DNA of 64,000 nucleotides from Pseudomonas viridiflava (GCF_900602065.1 NZ_UWFN01000095.1:124001-188000), one strand, 5' to 3'. Shown: positions 9,975 through 19,453, counted from the stretch's first letter. Notes: a model not told the origin generated them from the letters alone. Numbers and translations are program-made.

Positions 9975-9995
9975 GAGGCCGGCAAAGTCAGCACA

Positions 9996-11726
9996 TCAAG
10001 CGTTGGCGGGTGCAACCTCCATCTCAACCACTTCCGGACGTTTAAGCACTGCGTATACAACACCCGTCACCACACTGCCCGCGACAATCGCGAACAGATA
10101 CAACAGCGCATGATTCATTGCGTTCGGGATCAGCATCACGAACAGGCCACCGTGAGGCGCCATCAGTTTGCAGCCAAAGTACATGGACAACGCACCCGTC
10201 AGCGCGCCGCCGGCGATGCTGGCCGGGATGACCCGCAACGGATCTTTTGCTGCAAACGGAATAGCACCCTCGGAGATAAAGCACAGCCCCAGGACGAACG
10301 CTGCCTTGCCCGCCTCCCGCTCACTCTGGGCAAACTTGCGCCGGGCGATGAAGCTGGCGATGCCCATACCAATCGGTGGCACCATCCCGGCCGCCATGGC
10401 TGCAGCCATTGGCGCGTAACTCTGGGACGCCAGCAAACCAACCGAGAACGCGTAGGACGCTTTGTTGATCGGCCCACCCAGATCGACACACATCATCGCG
10501 CCGAGCACCACACCCAGCAGGATGGCGTTAGTGGTGCCCATGCTGTTGAGGAACAGTGTGAGGCTTTCCAGCAACCCCGCGACGGGTTTGCCCACCGCGT
10601 AAATCATCAGTAGCCCGGTGATCAGGCTAGCCAGCAAAGGAATGATCAGAATCGGTTTGAGCGCCTCAACACTGGCCGGTAACCGCACGTAGCGATTGAT
10701 CGCCCAAGCGCTGTAGCCCGCAATGAAACCCGCTGCGATACCACCGATGAAACCCGCTCCGAGCGTGCTCGCCAACAGACCGCCAATCATGCCCGGGGCT
10801 AGGCCCGGACGGTCAGCGATGGAGTAGGCGATGTAGCCAGCCAGCAAGGGGACCATCAGCGTAAAGGCCGCATCCCCCACCTGTTTCAGCACCGCAGCCA
10901 GCGTACCGGGTTCCTTGAACGCCTCAATACCGAACACAAACGACAATGCGATCAACAGGCCGCCCGCCACCACCATCGGCAGCATGTACGACACACCGGT
11001 CAGCAAATGTTTGTAGACGCCAGTTTTTTCCTGCCTGGCGGGCGCATTCGACGTGCTGCCGGAAGACTCTACCTCGGCTTCGGCCAAGGCTTTTTTCAGC
11101 GTGGCGTCGGACTGCTTGAGTGCGATCCCGGTGCCGCAGCGATAAATACGCTTGCCCGCGAAACGCTCTGTGGCCACTTCGATATCGGCCGCCAGCAATA
11201 CCACGTCAGCGTCGGCAATCGCCTGGGCACTGAGCGGATTGCGCGCGCCCACCGAGCCTTGAGTTTCAACCTGAAGCTCATAGCCAAGACGCTTGGCAGC
11301 TTGTTGAATCGCCTCAGCAGCCATGAACGTATGCGCTACGCCCGTTGGGCAAGCAGTGACGGCGACAATGCGCGGGATGGCTCCAGACGCTGCAGGCGCT
11401 ACAGCAGCAGATGCCTCGTAGACCTGGGCCTGTTCGGCAGCCCGGTGCAGAAAACCGTCAACGTCTTGCAGCGCGTGGGCCGGAGAATCCTGAAACAGAC
11501 GCTTGCCGACGAAGCGGGAAAGGTCCACTTCACCGGTGTTGACCACCAGAATCCAGTCCGCGTCGGCGACTTCCTGGGCGGACAAAAGCTGTGTCGGATT
11601 GCGCGGATCAAAGACCTCGACACAGGTGCTCCAGCCCATACGCTGGGCGGCAGCATCCAGCAGCCTCGCACTGAGAACGCTGCTGACCTTGCCATTTGGG
11701 CAGGCTGTCACAATGGCTAATTTCAT
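9996..11726 (-). CDS. fruA: PTS fructose-specific EIIBC component
   Basis: A 576-residue fructose permease. Two tandem IIB-type domains come first: one starting KLAIVTACPNG (Cys9) and a complete one with VAVTACPTGVAHTF (phosphoryl-accepting Cys126). The IIC membrane domain (about residues 225-570) follows, with GVSYMLPMVVAGG, GFIGGIAAGFIAGY and DLGGPINKASYAF. It takes up fructose and releases fructose-1-phosphate. The ATG at 11726 (KLAIVTACP) is chosen over an upstream GTG/ATG extension that would run into the REP repeat. It is the third gene of fruB-fruK-fruA, separated from fruK by a 149-base gap holding that repeat. Confidence 0.95.
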   Translation of the reverse strand: MKLAIVTACPNGKVSSVLSARLLDAAAQRMGWSTCVEVFDPRNPTQLLSAQEVADADWILVVNTGEVDLSRFVGKRLFQDSPAHALQDVDGFLHRAAEQAQVYEASAAVAPAASGAIPRIVAVTACPTGVAHTFMAAEAIQQAAKRLGYELQVETQGSVGARNPLSAQAIADADVVLLAADIEVATERFAGKRIYRCGTGIALKQSDATLKKALAEAEVESSGSTSNAPARQEKTGVYKHLLTGVSYMLPMVVAGGLLIALSFVFGIEAFKEPGTLAAVLKQVGDAAFTLMVPLLAGYIAYSIADRPGLAPGMIGGLLASTLGAGFIGGIAAGFIAGYSAWAINRYVRLPASVEALKPILIIPLLASLITGLLMIYAVGKPVAGLLESLTLFLNSMGTTNAILLGVVLGAMMCVDLGGPINKASYAFSVGLLASQSYAPMAAAMAAGMVPPIGMGIASFIARRKFAQSEREAGKAAFVLGLCFISEGAIPFAAKDPLRVIPASIAGGALTGALSMYFGCKLMAPHGGLFVMLIPNAMNHALLYLFAIVAGSVVTGVVYAVLKRPEVVEMEVAPANA

Positions 11727-11778
11727 TACCTGGCCTCTCTTATTAAACAGCGCATAACCAAGTTGATTGGAATGCATT

Positions 11779-11851
11779 CTGTAGGAGCTGCCGAAGGCTG
11801 CGAAAGCGGCGTGTCTGACACACCGGATCGCAGCCTTCGGCAGCTCCTGCA
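11779..11851. repeat. REP-type inverted repeat, 'GCTGCCGAAGGCTGCGA' class, inside the fru operon
   Basis: The arms CTGTAGGAGCTGCCGAAGGC and GCCTTCGGCAGCTCCTGCA pair around a short loop. The repeat occupies the fruK-fruA gap within an operon. The same class occurs at 17823-17895, 32707-32778, 34453-34535, 45781-45854 and 52755-52827. Confidence 0.85.
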
Positions 11852-11875
11852 TCGACCATGCAGTGGCCGGTTCCT

Positions 11876-12817
11876 TTATCTTTCCGCCAAAGTGCGAACG
11901 TTCACGCCGCCTTCAAGCTTCTTCAGCGTTGCGTTGTCGGTGATACCAAATCCGATCTGGGTGACAGCCATAGCGGCAATCGCCGTCGCGGTACGCAAAG
12001 TCTGCTGTGCAGAATGGCCACTGAGCAAACCGTGCACCATGCCCGCGAGCAACGAATCTCCGGCACCCACCGTGCTTGCCACGGTCACTTTCGGCGGCAA
12101 AGACTGCAGCGCCGTATCCGCGCTGAACCAATGCACACCCTCGGAGCCCTGCGAAATCACCACATGCTCAATCCCCCGGGCGCGCAGGCTTGCTGCCGCT
12201 TCGGCCTGAGCAGCGATAGAGATGATCGGCGCATCCAGTGCGTCAGCCAGCTCTTCGGTATTGGGTTTGATCAGCCACGGCCCAGCCGCAAGACCGGCGC
12301 GCAAGGCCAGACCACTGGTGTCCAGTACGACCTTGAGGCCCAGCGCTTTCAGGCGCACCAGCAGCTTGTGCAGCCATTCCGGGCTGACGCCGCGCGGCAG
12401 GCTGCCCGCGACCACAACTGCATCAAACTGGGTTGCGATCTGCTCAACACGGGCAAACAAAGCCTGCTGCGCATCCTCGCTGACCATCGGCCCGGGGCCG
12501 TTCAGGTCGGTGATACGTCCGCTCTGCTCCGCCAGCTTGATGTTGCTGCGGGTCTCCCCTGGCACGCGAACAAACTCGTCGACAAAGCCACGACGCGTGA
12601 AAAGAGCTTCAAAAGGCTGCTGGTTATCGACGCCGAGGAAGCCGGCGACGGTGAGCTCATGCCCCAGATCGGCGAGCACCTGAGCGACGTTCAGACCTTT
12701 GCCCGCCGCGTGGCTGAGCATGGCTTCACTGCGATTGACCTGGCCCAGTTGCAACGGCCCTAGCTGTACAGTCAGGTCCATCGCCGGGTTCATGGTCAGG
12801 GTCAGAATCTTGGCCAT
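11876..12817 (-). CDS. fruK: 1-phosphofructokinase
   Basis: A 313-residue PfkB/ribokinase-family sugar kinase. It begins ILTLTMNPAMDLT and has the first PfkB signature AAGKGLNVAQVLADLG. The C-terminal signature STVGAGDSLLAGMVHGLL carries the catalytic Asp and anion hole. It phosphorylates fructose-1-phosphate to fructose-1,6-bisphosphate. The ATG overlaps the fruB stop by one base (TAATG), indicating translational coupling. It lies between the phosphotransfer protein and the permease, the usual Pseudomonas fruBKA order. Confidence 0.96.
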   Translation of the reverse strand: MAKILTLTMNPAMDLTVQLGPLQLGQVNRSEAMLSHAAGKGLNVAQVLADLGHELTVAGFLGVDNQQPFEALFTRRGFVDEFVRVPGETRSNIKLAEQSGRITDLNGPGPMVSEDAQQALFARVEQIATQFDAVVVAGSLPRGVSPEWLHKLLVRLKALGLKVVLDTSGLALRAGLAAGPWLIKPNTEELADALDAPIISIAAQAEAAASLRARGIEHVVISQGSEGVHWFSADTALQSLPPKVTVASTVGAGDSLLAGMVHGLLSGHSAQQTLRTATAIAAMAVTQIGFGITDNATLKKLEGGVNVRTLAER

Positions 12818-15678
12818 TACAGAGCCTCCACAAGGGCACGCACTTCGGCGGCACTGCCTACCGTCAGCGCGTTTTGCGCCAGTTGCTTTGCCGTACTCAA
12901 ATTCAGTTCGCGCACACAGGCTTTGACCTCACCGATGCTGCGCGCCGAAACGCTCAGCTCGTCGACGCCCAGGCCCACCAGCACCGGGACGGCCAGCGGA
13001 TCTGCCGCCAGCTCGCCGCAGATGCCGACCCATTTGCCATTGGCATGGGCCGCGCGCACGGTGATATCAATCAGTTGCAACACCGCTGGATGCAAACCGT
13101 CAGCCTGAGCTGACAACGTCGGGTGGCCACGGTCGATGGCCAGCGTGTATTGAGTCAGGTCGTTGGTGCCGACACTGAAAAAGTCCACTTCCTTTGCCAG
13201 GACTGGCGCAAGCAAGGCGGCTGACGGGACTTCGATCATGATGCCGATCTGCAAGTCTGCCACCGGGATCTCTTCACGTAGACGCAGGGTCATGTCCCGC
13301 GCCTGACGCCACTCTTCAACGGTGCCGACCATCGGGAACATGATGCGCAGCGGACGATTGTCGGCGGCGCGCAGCAAGGCGCGAAGCTGGCTTTCCATGA
13401 CGTGCGGACGTTGCAGTGTCAGGCGAATGCCGCGTACGCCGAGAAACGGGTTTTCTTCTTTATCGATTGGCCAGTAAGGCAGCGGTTTGTCGCCGCCCAC
13501 ATCGAGCGTGCGAACCACCAGAGGGCGACCTTGCAGGTCGTCCAGCACGCGGCGGTATTCGGCTTCCTGAGTCGCTTCGTCCGGCGCCTGGGAGTGAGCC
13601 ATGAACAACAATTCGGTGCGCAACAGGCCGATGCCTTCCGCACCTTGCTCTACAGCGGCCGGCGTACCGGCGCTGTCGCCGATATTGGCGAAGACTTCAA
13701 CGGCATGGCCGTCCAGGGTGAGCGCAGGCTCCATACGTTTCGCTGCGGCAGCTTGCAGGCGCTGTTCGCGGTTGTCACGGTCCTGAGCAGCACGCTGCAA
13801 GGTCTCGGTATCTGGCGCAACAGTCAAACGGCCCTTCTGGCCATCAAGCAGTAACAGCGTGCCTGGCTTGAGCAGCAGCACGCCGTCACCCGCGCCCACC
13901 AACGCCGGAATACCCAACGCCCGGGCAACAATTGCGCTGTGTGCAGTAGCACCACCGCGGGCGGTGAGGATGCCGGCAACCTGCACCGGATCCAGCCGGG
14001 CGACATCGGATGGGCCGACCTCATCCATTACCAGAATGTAAGGCTCGTCCGGGGCAACCAAGGTTTCAATGCCGCAAATCTGCGCCAGCACTCGACGACC
14101 GACATCACGCAGATCAGCGGCGCGCTCTGCCAGCAGTGCGTCCTGCAGTTGTTCCTGCTGACGCGCGGCGCTGTCGATCACGTTGTTCCAGGCCGCAGCA
14201 GCGCTTTCGCCCTGCCTCAGACGCAAGATGACTTCGTTAACCAGTTCAGGATCGTCGAGCATTTCGACGTGGGTGATAAAAATCTCGCGGATTGCCTTGG
14301 CCTTGCTGCGTTGAATGAGGCCCTGAATGTCCTGACGGACTTCAGCAAGTGCCTTCTCCAGACGCTCGCGCTCAATGGCCGCCGACTCGCCCTGCATCGG
14401 GTAATCGAAGGCTTGCAGCACCTGAATATGCGCAGGGCCAATGGCAATGCCAGGGGATGCCGGAACTGCAGCGATCTGACTGCCATCTGCGGGAGCCAGG
14501 GTTTCCTTAGGGACGATCGCGGCTACCGGCGTCGGCGATGTGGCGGTCGGCAGCGGCTCAACGTCTTCGCCAAGGCCCTGCTCGACAGCGGCCAGCAAGG
14601 CAGGCAACGCATCAGCGGCAACACTGGGCTCGGCAATGAACTCCAGGACCTGACCACGGCGTGCACCCAGACTCAACAGCTTGCTTAAACTCTTGGCGGA
14701 AACAGCGCTTTCACCGGTATCCAGGACGCGAACGCGGATGTCGCCTTCAAACTCCTTGGCCAACTGCGCAAGGATCTTCGCCGGGCGAGCGTGCAGCCCG
14801 TGGGCGTTGGCCAGGGTCACGTGTTGGGTCGGCCACTCGGCAGGCACTTCACCGCCCAGCGCTTCAAGCACGGCGCGGTTGCTGGTGGCGTGCCCCAGTT
14901 CGTGACCACGGCCCTCAATCAACAGGGAGCACAAACGCTCAAGCAACGCCTGATGCGCCTCCCCCAGACTGGCGAGACAGAACAACCCGGTGAGCGGTTG
15001 ACCCAGGTAACGGATCGGTTTATCAGGCGTGACAAACGCCAGGCCTGGACGTTTGACGGTTTGTTCGCTGTGCAACCACCACAAGCCATCGCCCAACGAC
15101 AGGGCTTCCACTTGCTGAAGCACCGCAGCGAAACCGTTATTGACGCAGTCGGCCTTGCGCAGCAAACGCGCGCCGCGCCAGACCAGTTCTTCAAAATCGT
15201 CGGCAGAAACACCCAGGCTGATCATCTGGCTATCAAGGGCCAGCTCTTGCGGCGCGCCTTGCAGCAGTTTGAGCAGCGCTTCAGGGCTATCCGCCTGGCG
15301 CAGCGCTTCACCCAGATCTGTTTCGCCCAGAGCGCGGGTCAAGAGTTGCAGAAGGCGCAAATGCTCGTCGGATTTGGCAGCGATACCAATCGCCAGATAC
15401 ACCATGTGGCCATCGCCCCAATCCACACCTTCAGGAAATTGAATCAGACGTACGCCCGTGGCGAATACCTGATCACGGGTTTCCGGCGTGCCGTGAGGGA
15501 TTGCAATGCCCTGCCCAAGAAAAGTCGAACCTTGTTTTTCACGGTTCTGCAGACCTGTCAGATAGCCGTCGGCAACCAGACCATCGGTCACCAGCAAATC
15601 GGCAAGCAGTTGCAAAGCGGCGGACTTATCCACAGCCGTCTGGGCCATGGATATTTGCTCAACAGTGAGCTCGAGCAT
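12817..15678 (-). CDS. fruB: Fructose PTS multiphosphoryl transfer protein (EIIA-HPr-EI fusion)
   Basis: A 953-residue fusion. Residues 1-145 are EIIA(Fru), with active His62 in GIAIPHGTPE. After a linker or degenerate module, residues 285-370 are HPr, with phosphorylatable His296 in NAHGLHARPA. Residues 400-953 are enzyme I, with active His580 in GGATAHSAIVA, then the PEP-binding TIM barrel (GIGLLRTELLFM, GTNDLTQYTLAIDR, GICGELAADP). It carries phosphate from PEP to FruA in one polypeptide. It is the first gene of fruBKA, and the 331-base gap upstream contains a FruR-type operator. The length is normal for Pseudomonas FruB. Confidence 0.96.
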   Translation of the reverse strand: MLELTVEQISMAQTAVDKSAALQLLADLLVTDGLVADGYLTGLQNREKQGSTFLGQGIAIPHGTPETRDQVFATGVRLIQFPEGVDWGDGHMVYLAIGIAAKSDEHLRLLQLLTRALGETDLGEALRQADSPEALLKLLQGAPQELALDSQMISLGVSADDFEELVWRGARLLRKADCVNNGFAAVLQQVEALSLGDGLWWLHSEQTVKRPGLAFVTPDKPIRYLGQPLTGLFCLASLGEAHQALLERLCSLLIEGRGHELGHATSNRAVLEALGGEVPAEWPTQHVTLANAHGLHARPAKILAQLAKEFEGDIRVRVLDTGESAVSAKSLSKLLSLGARRGQVLEFIAEPSVAADALPALLAAVEQGLGEDVEPLPTATSPTPVAAIVPKETLAPADGSQIAAVPASPGIAIGPAHIQVLQAFDYPMQGESAAIERERLEKALAEVRQDIQGLIQRSKAKAIREIFITHVEMLDDPELVNEVILRLRQGESAAAAWNNVIDSAARQQEQLQDALLAERAADLRDVGRRVLAQICGIETLVAPDEPYILVMDEVGPSDVARLDPVQVAGILTARGGATAHSAIVARALGIPALVGAGDGVLLLKPGTLLLLDGQKGRLTVAPDTETLQRAAQDRDNREQRLQAAAAKRMEPALTLDGHAVEVFANIGDSAGTPAAVEQGAEGIGLLRTELLFMAHSQAPDEATQEAEYRRVLDDLQGRPLVVRTLDVGGDKPLPYWPIDKEENPFLGVRGIRLTLQRPHVMESQLRALLRAADNRPLRIMFPMVGTVEEWRQARDMTLRLREEIPVADLQIGIMIEVPSAALLAPVLAKEVDFFSVGTNDLTQYTLAIDRGHPTLSAQADGLHPAVLQLIDITVRAAHANGKWVGICGELAADPLAVPVLVGLGVDELSVSARSIGEVKACVRELNLSTAKQLAQNALTVGSAAEVRALVEAL

Positions 15679-15811
15679 GCCTGTCTCCTGTACAGCGCGG
15701 GCAAGCGCCTGATTCTTGTTTTAAGAACGATCATGGACTGATCGACAGCTTAGGTGATGAAACAGATAAACGATCAAAGGTATGCCTATGACAACAGCAA
15801 CAAAAATAGTT

Positions 15812-15825
15812 GCTGAAACGTTTAA
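15812..15825. promoter_or_regulatory. Cra/FruR-type operator
   Basis: GCTGAAACGTTTAA fits the enterobacterial Cra consensus RSTGAAWCSNTHHW at all positions. It lies in the divergent fruB-fruR gap, about 134 bases before the fruB start and 185 bases before the fruR start. In Pseudomonas, FruR represses fruBKA and is released by fructose-1-phosphate. This is the only such match I found by eye in the 331-base gap; no other feature was recognised there. Confidence 0.75.
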
Positions 15826-16009
15826 TCTAATTGCTCGGCACGTTACTCGATTATCTCCACCGGTTGAAGAGCACTCGGTCCAATGTTGCCCGGCAAACGT
15901 AAATAAACCTGAGAACATTGGGGTGGACCATGGTCTGCTGTGCAGATCAGCCACTTTCGGTGAAAATCGCTTCTCTCTGATGAGGCATCAATAACAAAAG
16001 GAATCACGA

Positions 16010-17005
16010 GTGAAGCTCAGTGATATTGCACGTCTGGCGGGAGTGTCCGTCACCACGGCCAGTTACGTGATCAACGGAAAGGCCGAACAACAGCGCATCA
16101 GTAATGCGACCGTCGAGCGCGTTCAGGCCGTGGTCGAAGAGCACGGATTCCGCCCCAACCCGCAGGCGGCGGGTTTGCGCAGCCGCCATACCCGGACGCT
16201 TGGGTTCATCCTGCCCGACCTGGAAAACCCCAGTTATGCGCGGATCGCCAAACTTCTTGAGCAAGGCGCCCGGGCTCATGGCTATCAGTTGCTGATCGCC
16301 AGCTCTGATGATGACCCCATCAGTGAGCTGCAACTGCTGCAGCTGTTCCGGGCCCGGCGCTGCGACGCATTGTTTGTTGCCAGTTGCCTGCCCGCCAGCG
16401 ATGCCAGCTATCGCGAATTACAAAATAAAGGCTTGCCGATCATCGCCATCGACCGGGAAATGGACGCGGAACACTTCTGCTCGGTGGTCAGCGACGACCA
16501 TGACGCCAGCTTGCAGTTAACCCGTAGCCTGCTGCAAACCCGCCCGCGGCACATCGCGCTGATCGGCGCCCGCCCGGAGCTGAGCATCAGCCGCGCACGG
16601 GCGAGCGGCTTTGAAGATGCGCTGCATGGTTTTGAAGGCTCAGTGATTGTCGAGCACGGCGATGCGTTCAGCAGGCAATGTGGCCAGCAATTGATGCAGG
16701 ACATTTTTGACCGCCTGGGTTATTTCCCGGATGCCCTGGTGACCACCTCCTACGTGCTATTGCAGGGTGTTTTCGATGTACTGCAACGCCGCGCAGTCAA
16801 TCCCGACCAGTTTCATCTGGGTACCTTCGGTGACACGCAATTGCTGGACTTCTTGCCGTTGCCCGTCAACGCGATGGCCCAGCAACACCAGCTGATCGCC
16901 AGCGCAGCGCTGGATCTGGCCTTGGCCGCCATCGAGAAAAATCAATACGAACCCGGTGTGCACGCCATTGTGCGGACCTTCAAACAACGCATTCACGAGG
17001 CCTGA
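16010..17005 (+). CDS. fruR: Fructose operon repressor FruR/Cra (LacI family)
   Basis: A 331-residue LacI-family regulator. Its N-terminal helix-turn-helix (MKLSDIARLAGVSVTTASYVINGKAEQQRIS, split here as KLSDIARLAGVS and TTASYVINGK) matches Cra, including the hinge region FRPNPQAAGLRS. A periplasmic-binding-protein-like effector domain (about residues 60-330) follows. The start is GTG at 16010, after an AAAGGAATC ribosome site. It is divergent from fruBKA and is expected to repress it until fructose-1-phosphate binds. tatD starts 3 bases after its stop. Confidence 0.94.
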   Translation: MKLSDIARLAGVSVTTASYVINGKAEQQRISNATVERVQAVVEEHGFRPNPQAAGLRSRHTRTLGFILPDLENPSYARIAKLLEQGARAHGYQLLIASSDDDPISELQLLQLFRARRCDALFVASCLPASDASYRELQNKGLPIIAIDREMDAEHFCSVVSDDHDASLQLTRSLLQTRPRHIALIGARPELSISRARASGFEDALHGFEGSVIVEHGDAFSRQCGQQLMQDIFDRLGYFPDALVTTSYVLLQGVFDVLQRRAVNPDQFHLGTFGDTQLLDFLPLPVNAMAQQHQLIASAALDLALAAIEKNQYEPGVHAIVRTFKQRIHEA

Positions 17006-17007
17006 GT

Positions 17008-17787
17008 GTGAAGCTCATCGACACCCACACGCACCTGGATTTCGACGATTTCGCCGATGATCGCGCAGCAGTTCTCGCCAACTGCCGCGCGCTGGGCGTC
17101 GAACACATGGTGGTGCTGGGCGTGTATGAGCGTAACTGGCAGCGCGTGTGGGACCTGACTCAGGAAAACCCGGCCCTGCATGCCGCGTTCGGCCTGCATC
17201 CGGTGTACATCGATGAACATCAGCCGCAACACCTAGACCAATTGGCCGATTGGCTGACCCGCCTGCAAGGCCACCCGCAGCTATGTGCAGTCGGGGAAAT
17301 TGGCCTGGATTACTATGTTGAAACGCTGGATCGTCAGCGTCAGCAGCAGGTTTTCGACACCCAGCTACAGTTGGCTGCGGACTTCAATCTGCCCGCGCTG
17401 CTGCATGTTCGCCGCAGCCATGCCGATGTGATTGCCACCCTCAAACGCTTCAAACTCGAACGCAGCGGGATCATTCATGCGTTTGCGGGCAGCCGTGAAG
17501 AGGCGCGTGAATACATCAAGCTGGGGTTCAAACTGGGCCTTGGCGGCGCAGCAACATGGCCTCAGGCGCTGCGCATGCACCGGGTGATTGCCGAGCTGCC
17601 GCTGGACAGCATCGTGCTGGAAACCGACTCCCCGGACATGGCACCGGCCATGTACCCCGGCCAACGCAACAGCCCGGAGCACTTGCCGGATATCTGTGCG
17701 GCGCTGGCTGGTTTGATGGGCATTACGCCTGAGCGGTTGGCGGAAGCGAGTACCCGGAATGCGTGTGAGTTGTTTGGGTGGTATTGA
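17008..17787 (+). CDS. TatD-family metal-dependent hydrolase/DNase
   Basis: A 259-residue TIM-barrel amidohydrolase-like protein. Metal-binding residues are visible: IDTHTHLDF (His7, His9), VGEIGLDYY (Glu), LLHVRRSH, IIHAFAGS and ETDSPDMAP (Asp). TatD proteins act as Mg2+-dependent 3'-5' exonucleases or other phosphoesterases in the cytoplasm. The GTG start is separated from the fruR stop by only two bases, so the two are co-transcribed. A TatD gene after fruR is a recurrent Pseudomonas arrangement, but no functional link to fructose is known to me. Confidence 0.9.
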   Translation: MKLIDTHTHLDFDDFADDRAAVLANCRALGVEHMVVLGVYERNWQRVWDLTQENPALHAAFGLHPVYIDEHQPQHLDQLADWLTRLQGHPQLCAVGEIGLDYYVETLDRQRQQQVFDTQLQLAADFNLPALLHVRRSHADVIATLKRFKLERSGIIHAFAGSREEAREYIKLGFKLGLGGAATWPQALRMHRVIAELPLDSIVLETDSPDMAPAMYPGQRNSPEHLPDICAALAGLMGITPERLAEASTRNACELFGWY

Positions 17788-17822
17788 CCTGACCCCGCTA
17801 TATCGCGCAGCAAACATAGGTC

Positions 17823-17895
17823 CTGTAGGAGCTGCCGAAGGCTGCGATCGCGGCGTGTCAGGATAAATGCTTCGCAGCCTTCGGCAGCTCCTACA
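17823..17895. repeat. REP-type inverted repeat, 'GCTGCCGAAGGCTGCGA' class
   Basis: The arms CTGTAGGAGCTGCCGAAGGC and GCCTTCGGCAGCTCCTACA flank a loop of about 30 bases that contains the phrase GTCAGGATAAATGCTTCG, also seen in other copies. It lies in the convergent gap between tatD and ampE. Confidence 0.86.
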
Positions 17896-17938
17896 AAGAA
17901 TGCACATCAATCCAGTAGGTTGCATGTTGTTTGATGAG

Positions 17939-18025
17939 AGCGAATTCATTCGCGAATGCGGTATTTCAGGCGATGAATTATCAGCGGATGATCCGGCCTC
18001 TTCGCGAATGAATTCGCTCCCACAG
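17939..18025. repeat. REP-type inverted repeat, 'GAATTCATTCG' class
   Basis: GAGCGAATTCATTCGCGAA and TTCGCGAATGAATTCGCTC are perfect reverse complements about 50 bases apart. It is the second REP element in the tatD-ampE gap and ends 27 bases from the ampE stop. Confidence 0.86.
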
Positions 18026-18051
18026 ATTTGAGCCCGTCGACAAATACCCCC

Positions 18052-18888
18052 TCAAACCAACAACGTCCACAGTGCAAAACCGGCGTACCAGACAATCGCG
18101 GCGCGGATCAGTAGCTCCCAGAGCACATCAAGGCTGTTGACGCCTTCTGCACCGACCACCGGAGCGGGAACTTCACCGGCCACACAACCGACTTTGGCAA
18201 TCAGCTGCGCAGCGCTAATGTCCCAGTTGAGCAGTTCGTGCAGCATGACCCGGCTCACCGCCACGAAGTTGCCCACCAGCGCAAAGCTCGCAGCCAGCAA
18301 ACGCACCGGAATCCAGTCGAACGCGTGGCGCAGTTGCGCAGCATTTTCTGCCACACCTGGCGTTTTCGCATTCTCGGCGGCCAGTGCCAGCAGACGGTAG
18401 GCAAGCGCCGCGACAGGGCCCAGCAGGAAATACCAGAAAATCACCGCGAAGAAGCTCTGATAGGCCTGCCACAACAAGTGGCCCTGCACGCCTTTGAGCA
18501 ACTCTTCGCTGTTATCAGCCAGCACGCCCATGTCGCGTTCGGCGACGTGGACTGCCGCCTGCGCATCACCGCGTCGGCAAGCATCACGGAACGGCCCGAG
18601 CGCAGCAATCAGATCGCCACGCCCGAGGCTGTAGATCAACACCAGCAAATGCACCGGCAGGGCCAGCCAGCCATTGGCGACCGAACCCAGTACCACCAGA
18701 ATCAACGCCACCAGCAACACCGGCAGCAATACGCTCAGTCCGAGAATCAACCAGGGATGTGACGCCATACGGGGGCTGGCCTCAAGCCGGGCCAGCTCGG
18801 CCAGCCATGCCCCATCACGCTGAACGCGCTCACGCAGTGCCGAAAACTTCTCGATCAAGACCGCCAGCAGTAACACCAGAAAACTCAT
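18052..18888 (-). CDS. ampE: AmpE, inner-membrane regulatory protein of the ampDE pair
   Basis: A 278-residue CobD-like membrane protein with about four hydrophobic segments (near residues 1-12, 45-90, 140-165 and 260-278). Family motifs include MSFLVLLLAVLIEKFS, YSLGRGDL, FAVIFWYFLLGPVAALAYR and LSRLLA-like RLLAASFALVGNF. AmpE is encoded with AmpD in Pseudomonas and has been proposed to act as a sensory transducer for beta-lactamase induction. It starts 17 bases after the ampD stop, so the two form one unit. Confidence 0.93.
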   Translation of the reverse strand: MSFLVLLLAVLIEKFSALRERVQRDGAWLAELARLEASPRMASHPWLILGLSVLLPVLLVALILVVLGSVANGWLALPVHLLVLIYSLGRGDLIAALGPFRDACRRGDAQAAVHVAERDMGVLADNSEELLKGVQGHLLWQAYQSFFAVIFWYFLLGPVAALAYRLLALAAENAKTPGVAENAAQLRHAFDWIPVRLLAASFALVGNFVAVSRVMLHELLNWDISAAQLIAKVGCVAGEVPAPVVGAEGVNSLDVLWELLIRAAIVWYAGFALWTLLV

Positions 18889-18904
18889 TTACCTGTCCCT
18901 CACT

Positions 18905-19453
18905 TCAAGCCTGCAAGGCCGCCCTGAAACGCGACCAGTCAAAAAAGGGGCCCGGGTCCGTCTTGCGACCCGGTGCGATGTCGCTATGGCCACAGATCCG
19001 CGCACTGTTGATTGCCGGATACGCAGACTGTAACTGACGAGTCAGATCGATCAAGGCTGCGTACTGTGCGTCGGTGAACGGCTGCTCGTCGGTCCCTTCA
19101 AGCTCGATACCGACGGAAAAGTCATTGCAGGTTTCCCGCCCCTCGAAATTCGACACGCCTGCATGCCAGGCGCGGTCCAGACAGGAGACAAACTGCGTCA
19201 CTTCTCCATCACGCTCGATCAGAAAATGCGCCGACACACGCAGGTCTGCAATCCCCTCAAAGTAGGGGTGCTCGGTGACATCCAGTTGATTCTGAAAAAA
19301 CGCCTGCACTTTGCCGGTCTTGAACTGTGCAGGCGGCAGGCTGATGTTGTGAATCACCAACAGAGAGATTTCCCCCTCAGGGCGCGCATTGAAGTTGGGC
19401 GAGGGGCAATGATCGATGCCACGGCACCAGCCGCTTGCACAGTCGAGCTGCAT
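18905..19453 (-). CDS. ampD: 1,6-anhydro-N-acetylmuramyl-L-alanine amidase AmpD
   Basis: A 182-residue amidase_2 (PGRP-like) zinc enzyme. Zn ligands are His35 (VIHNISLPP), His156 (CGHSDIAPGRK) and Asp166 (KTDPGPFFDW), with Glu117 in GIELEG as the likely catalytic base and Lys164 nearby. It cleaves the stem peptide from anhydromuropeptides in the cytoplasm during peptidoglycan recycling; its loss derepresses ampC through AmpR. The ATG at 19453 is preferred to a GTG five codons upstream because an AAGGAACC ribosome site is correctly spaced. Confidence 0.95.
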   Translation of the reverse strand: MQLDCASGWCRGIDHCPSPNFNARPEGEISLLVIHNISLPPAQFKTGKVQAFFQNQLDVTEHPYFEGIADLRVSAHFLIERDGEVTQFVSCLDRAWHAGVSNFEGRETCNDFSVGIELEGTDEQPFTDAQYAALIDLTRQLQSAYPAINSARICGHSDIAPGRKTDPGPFFDWSRFRAALQA

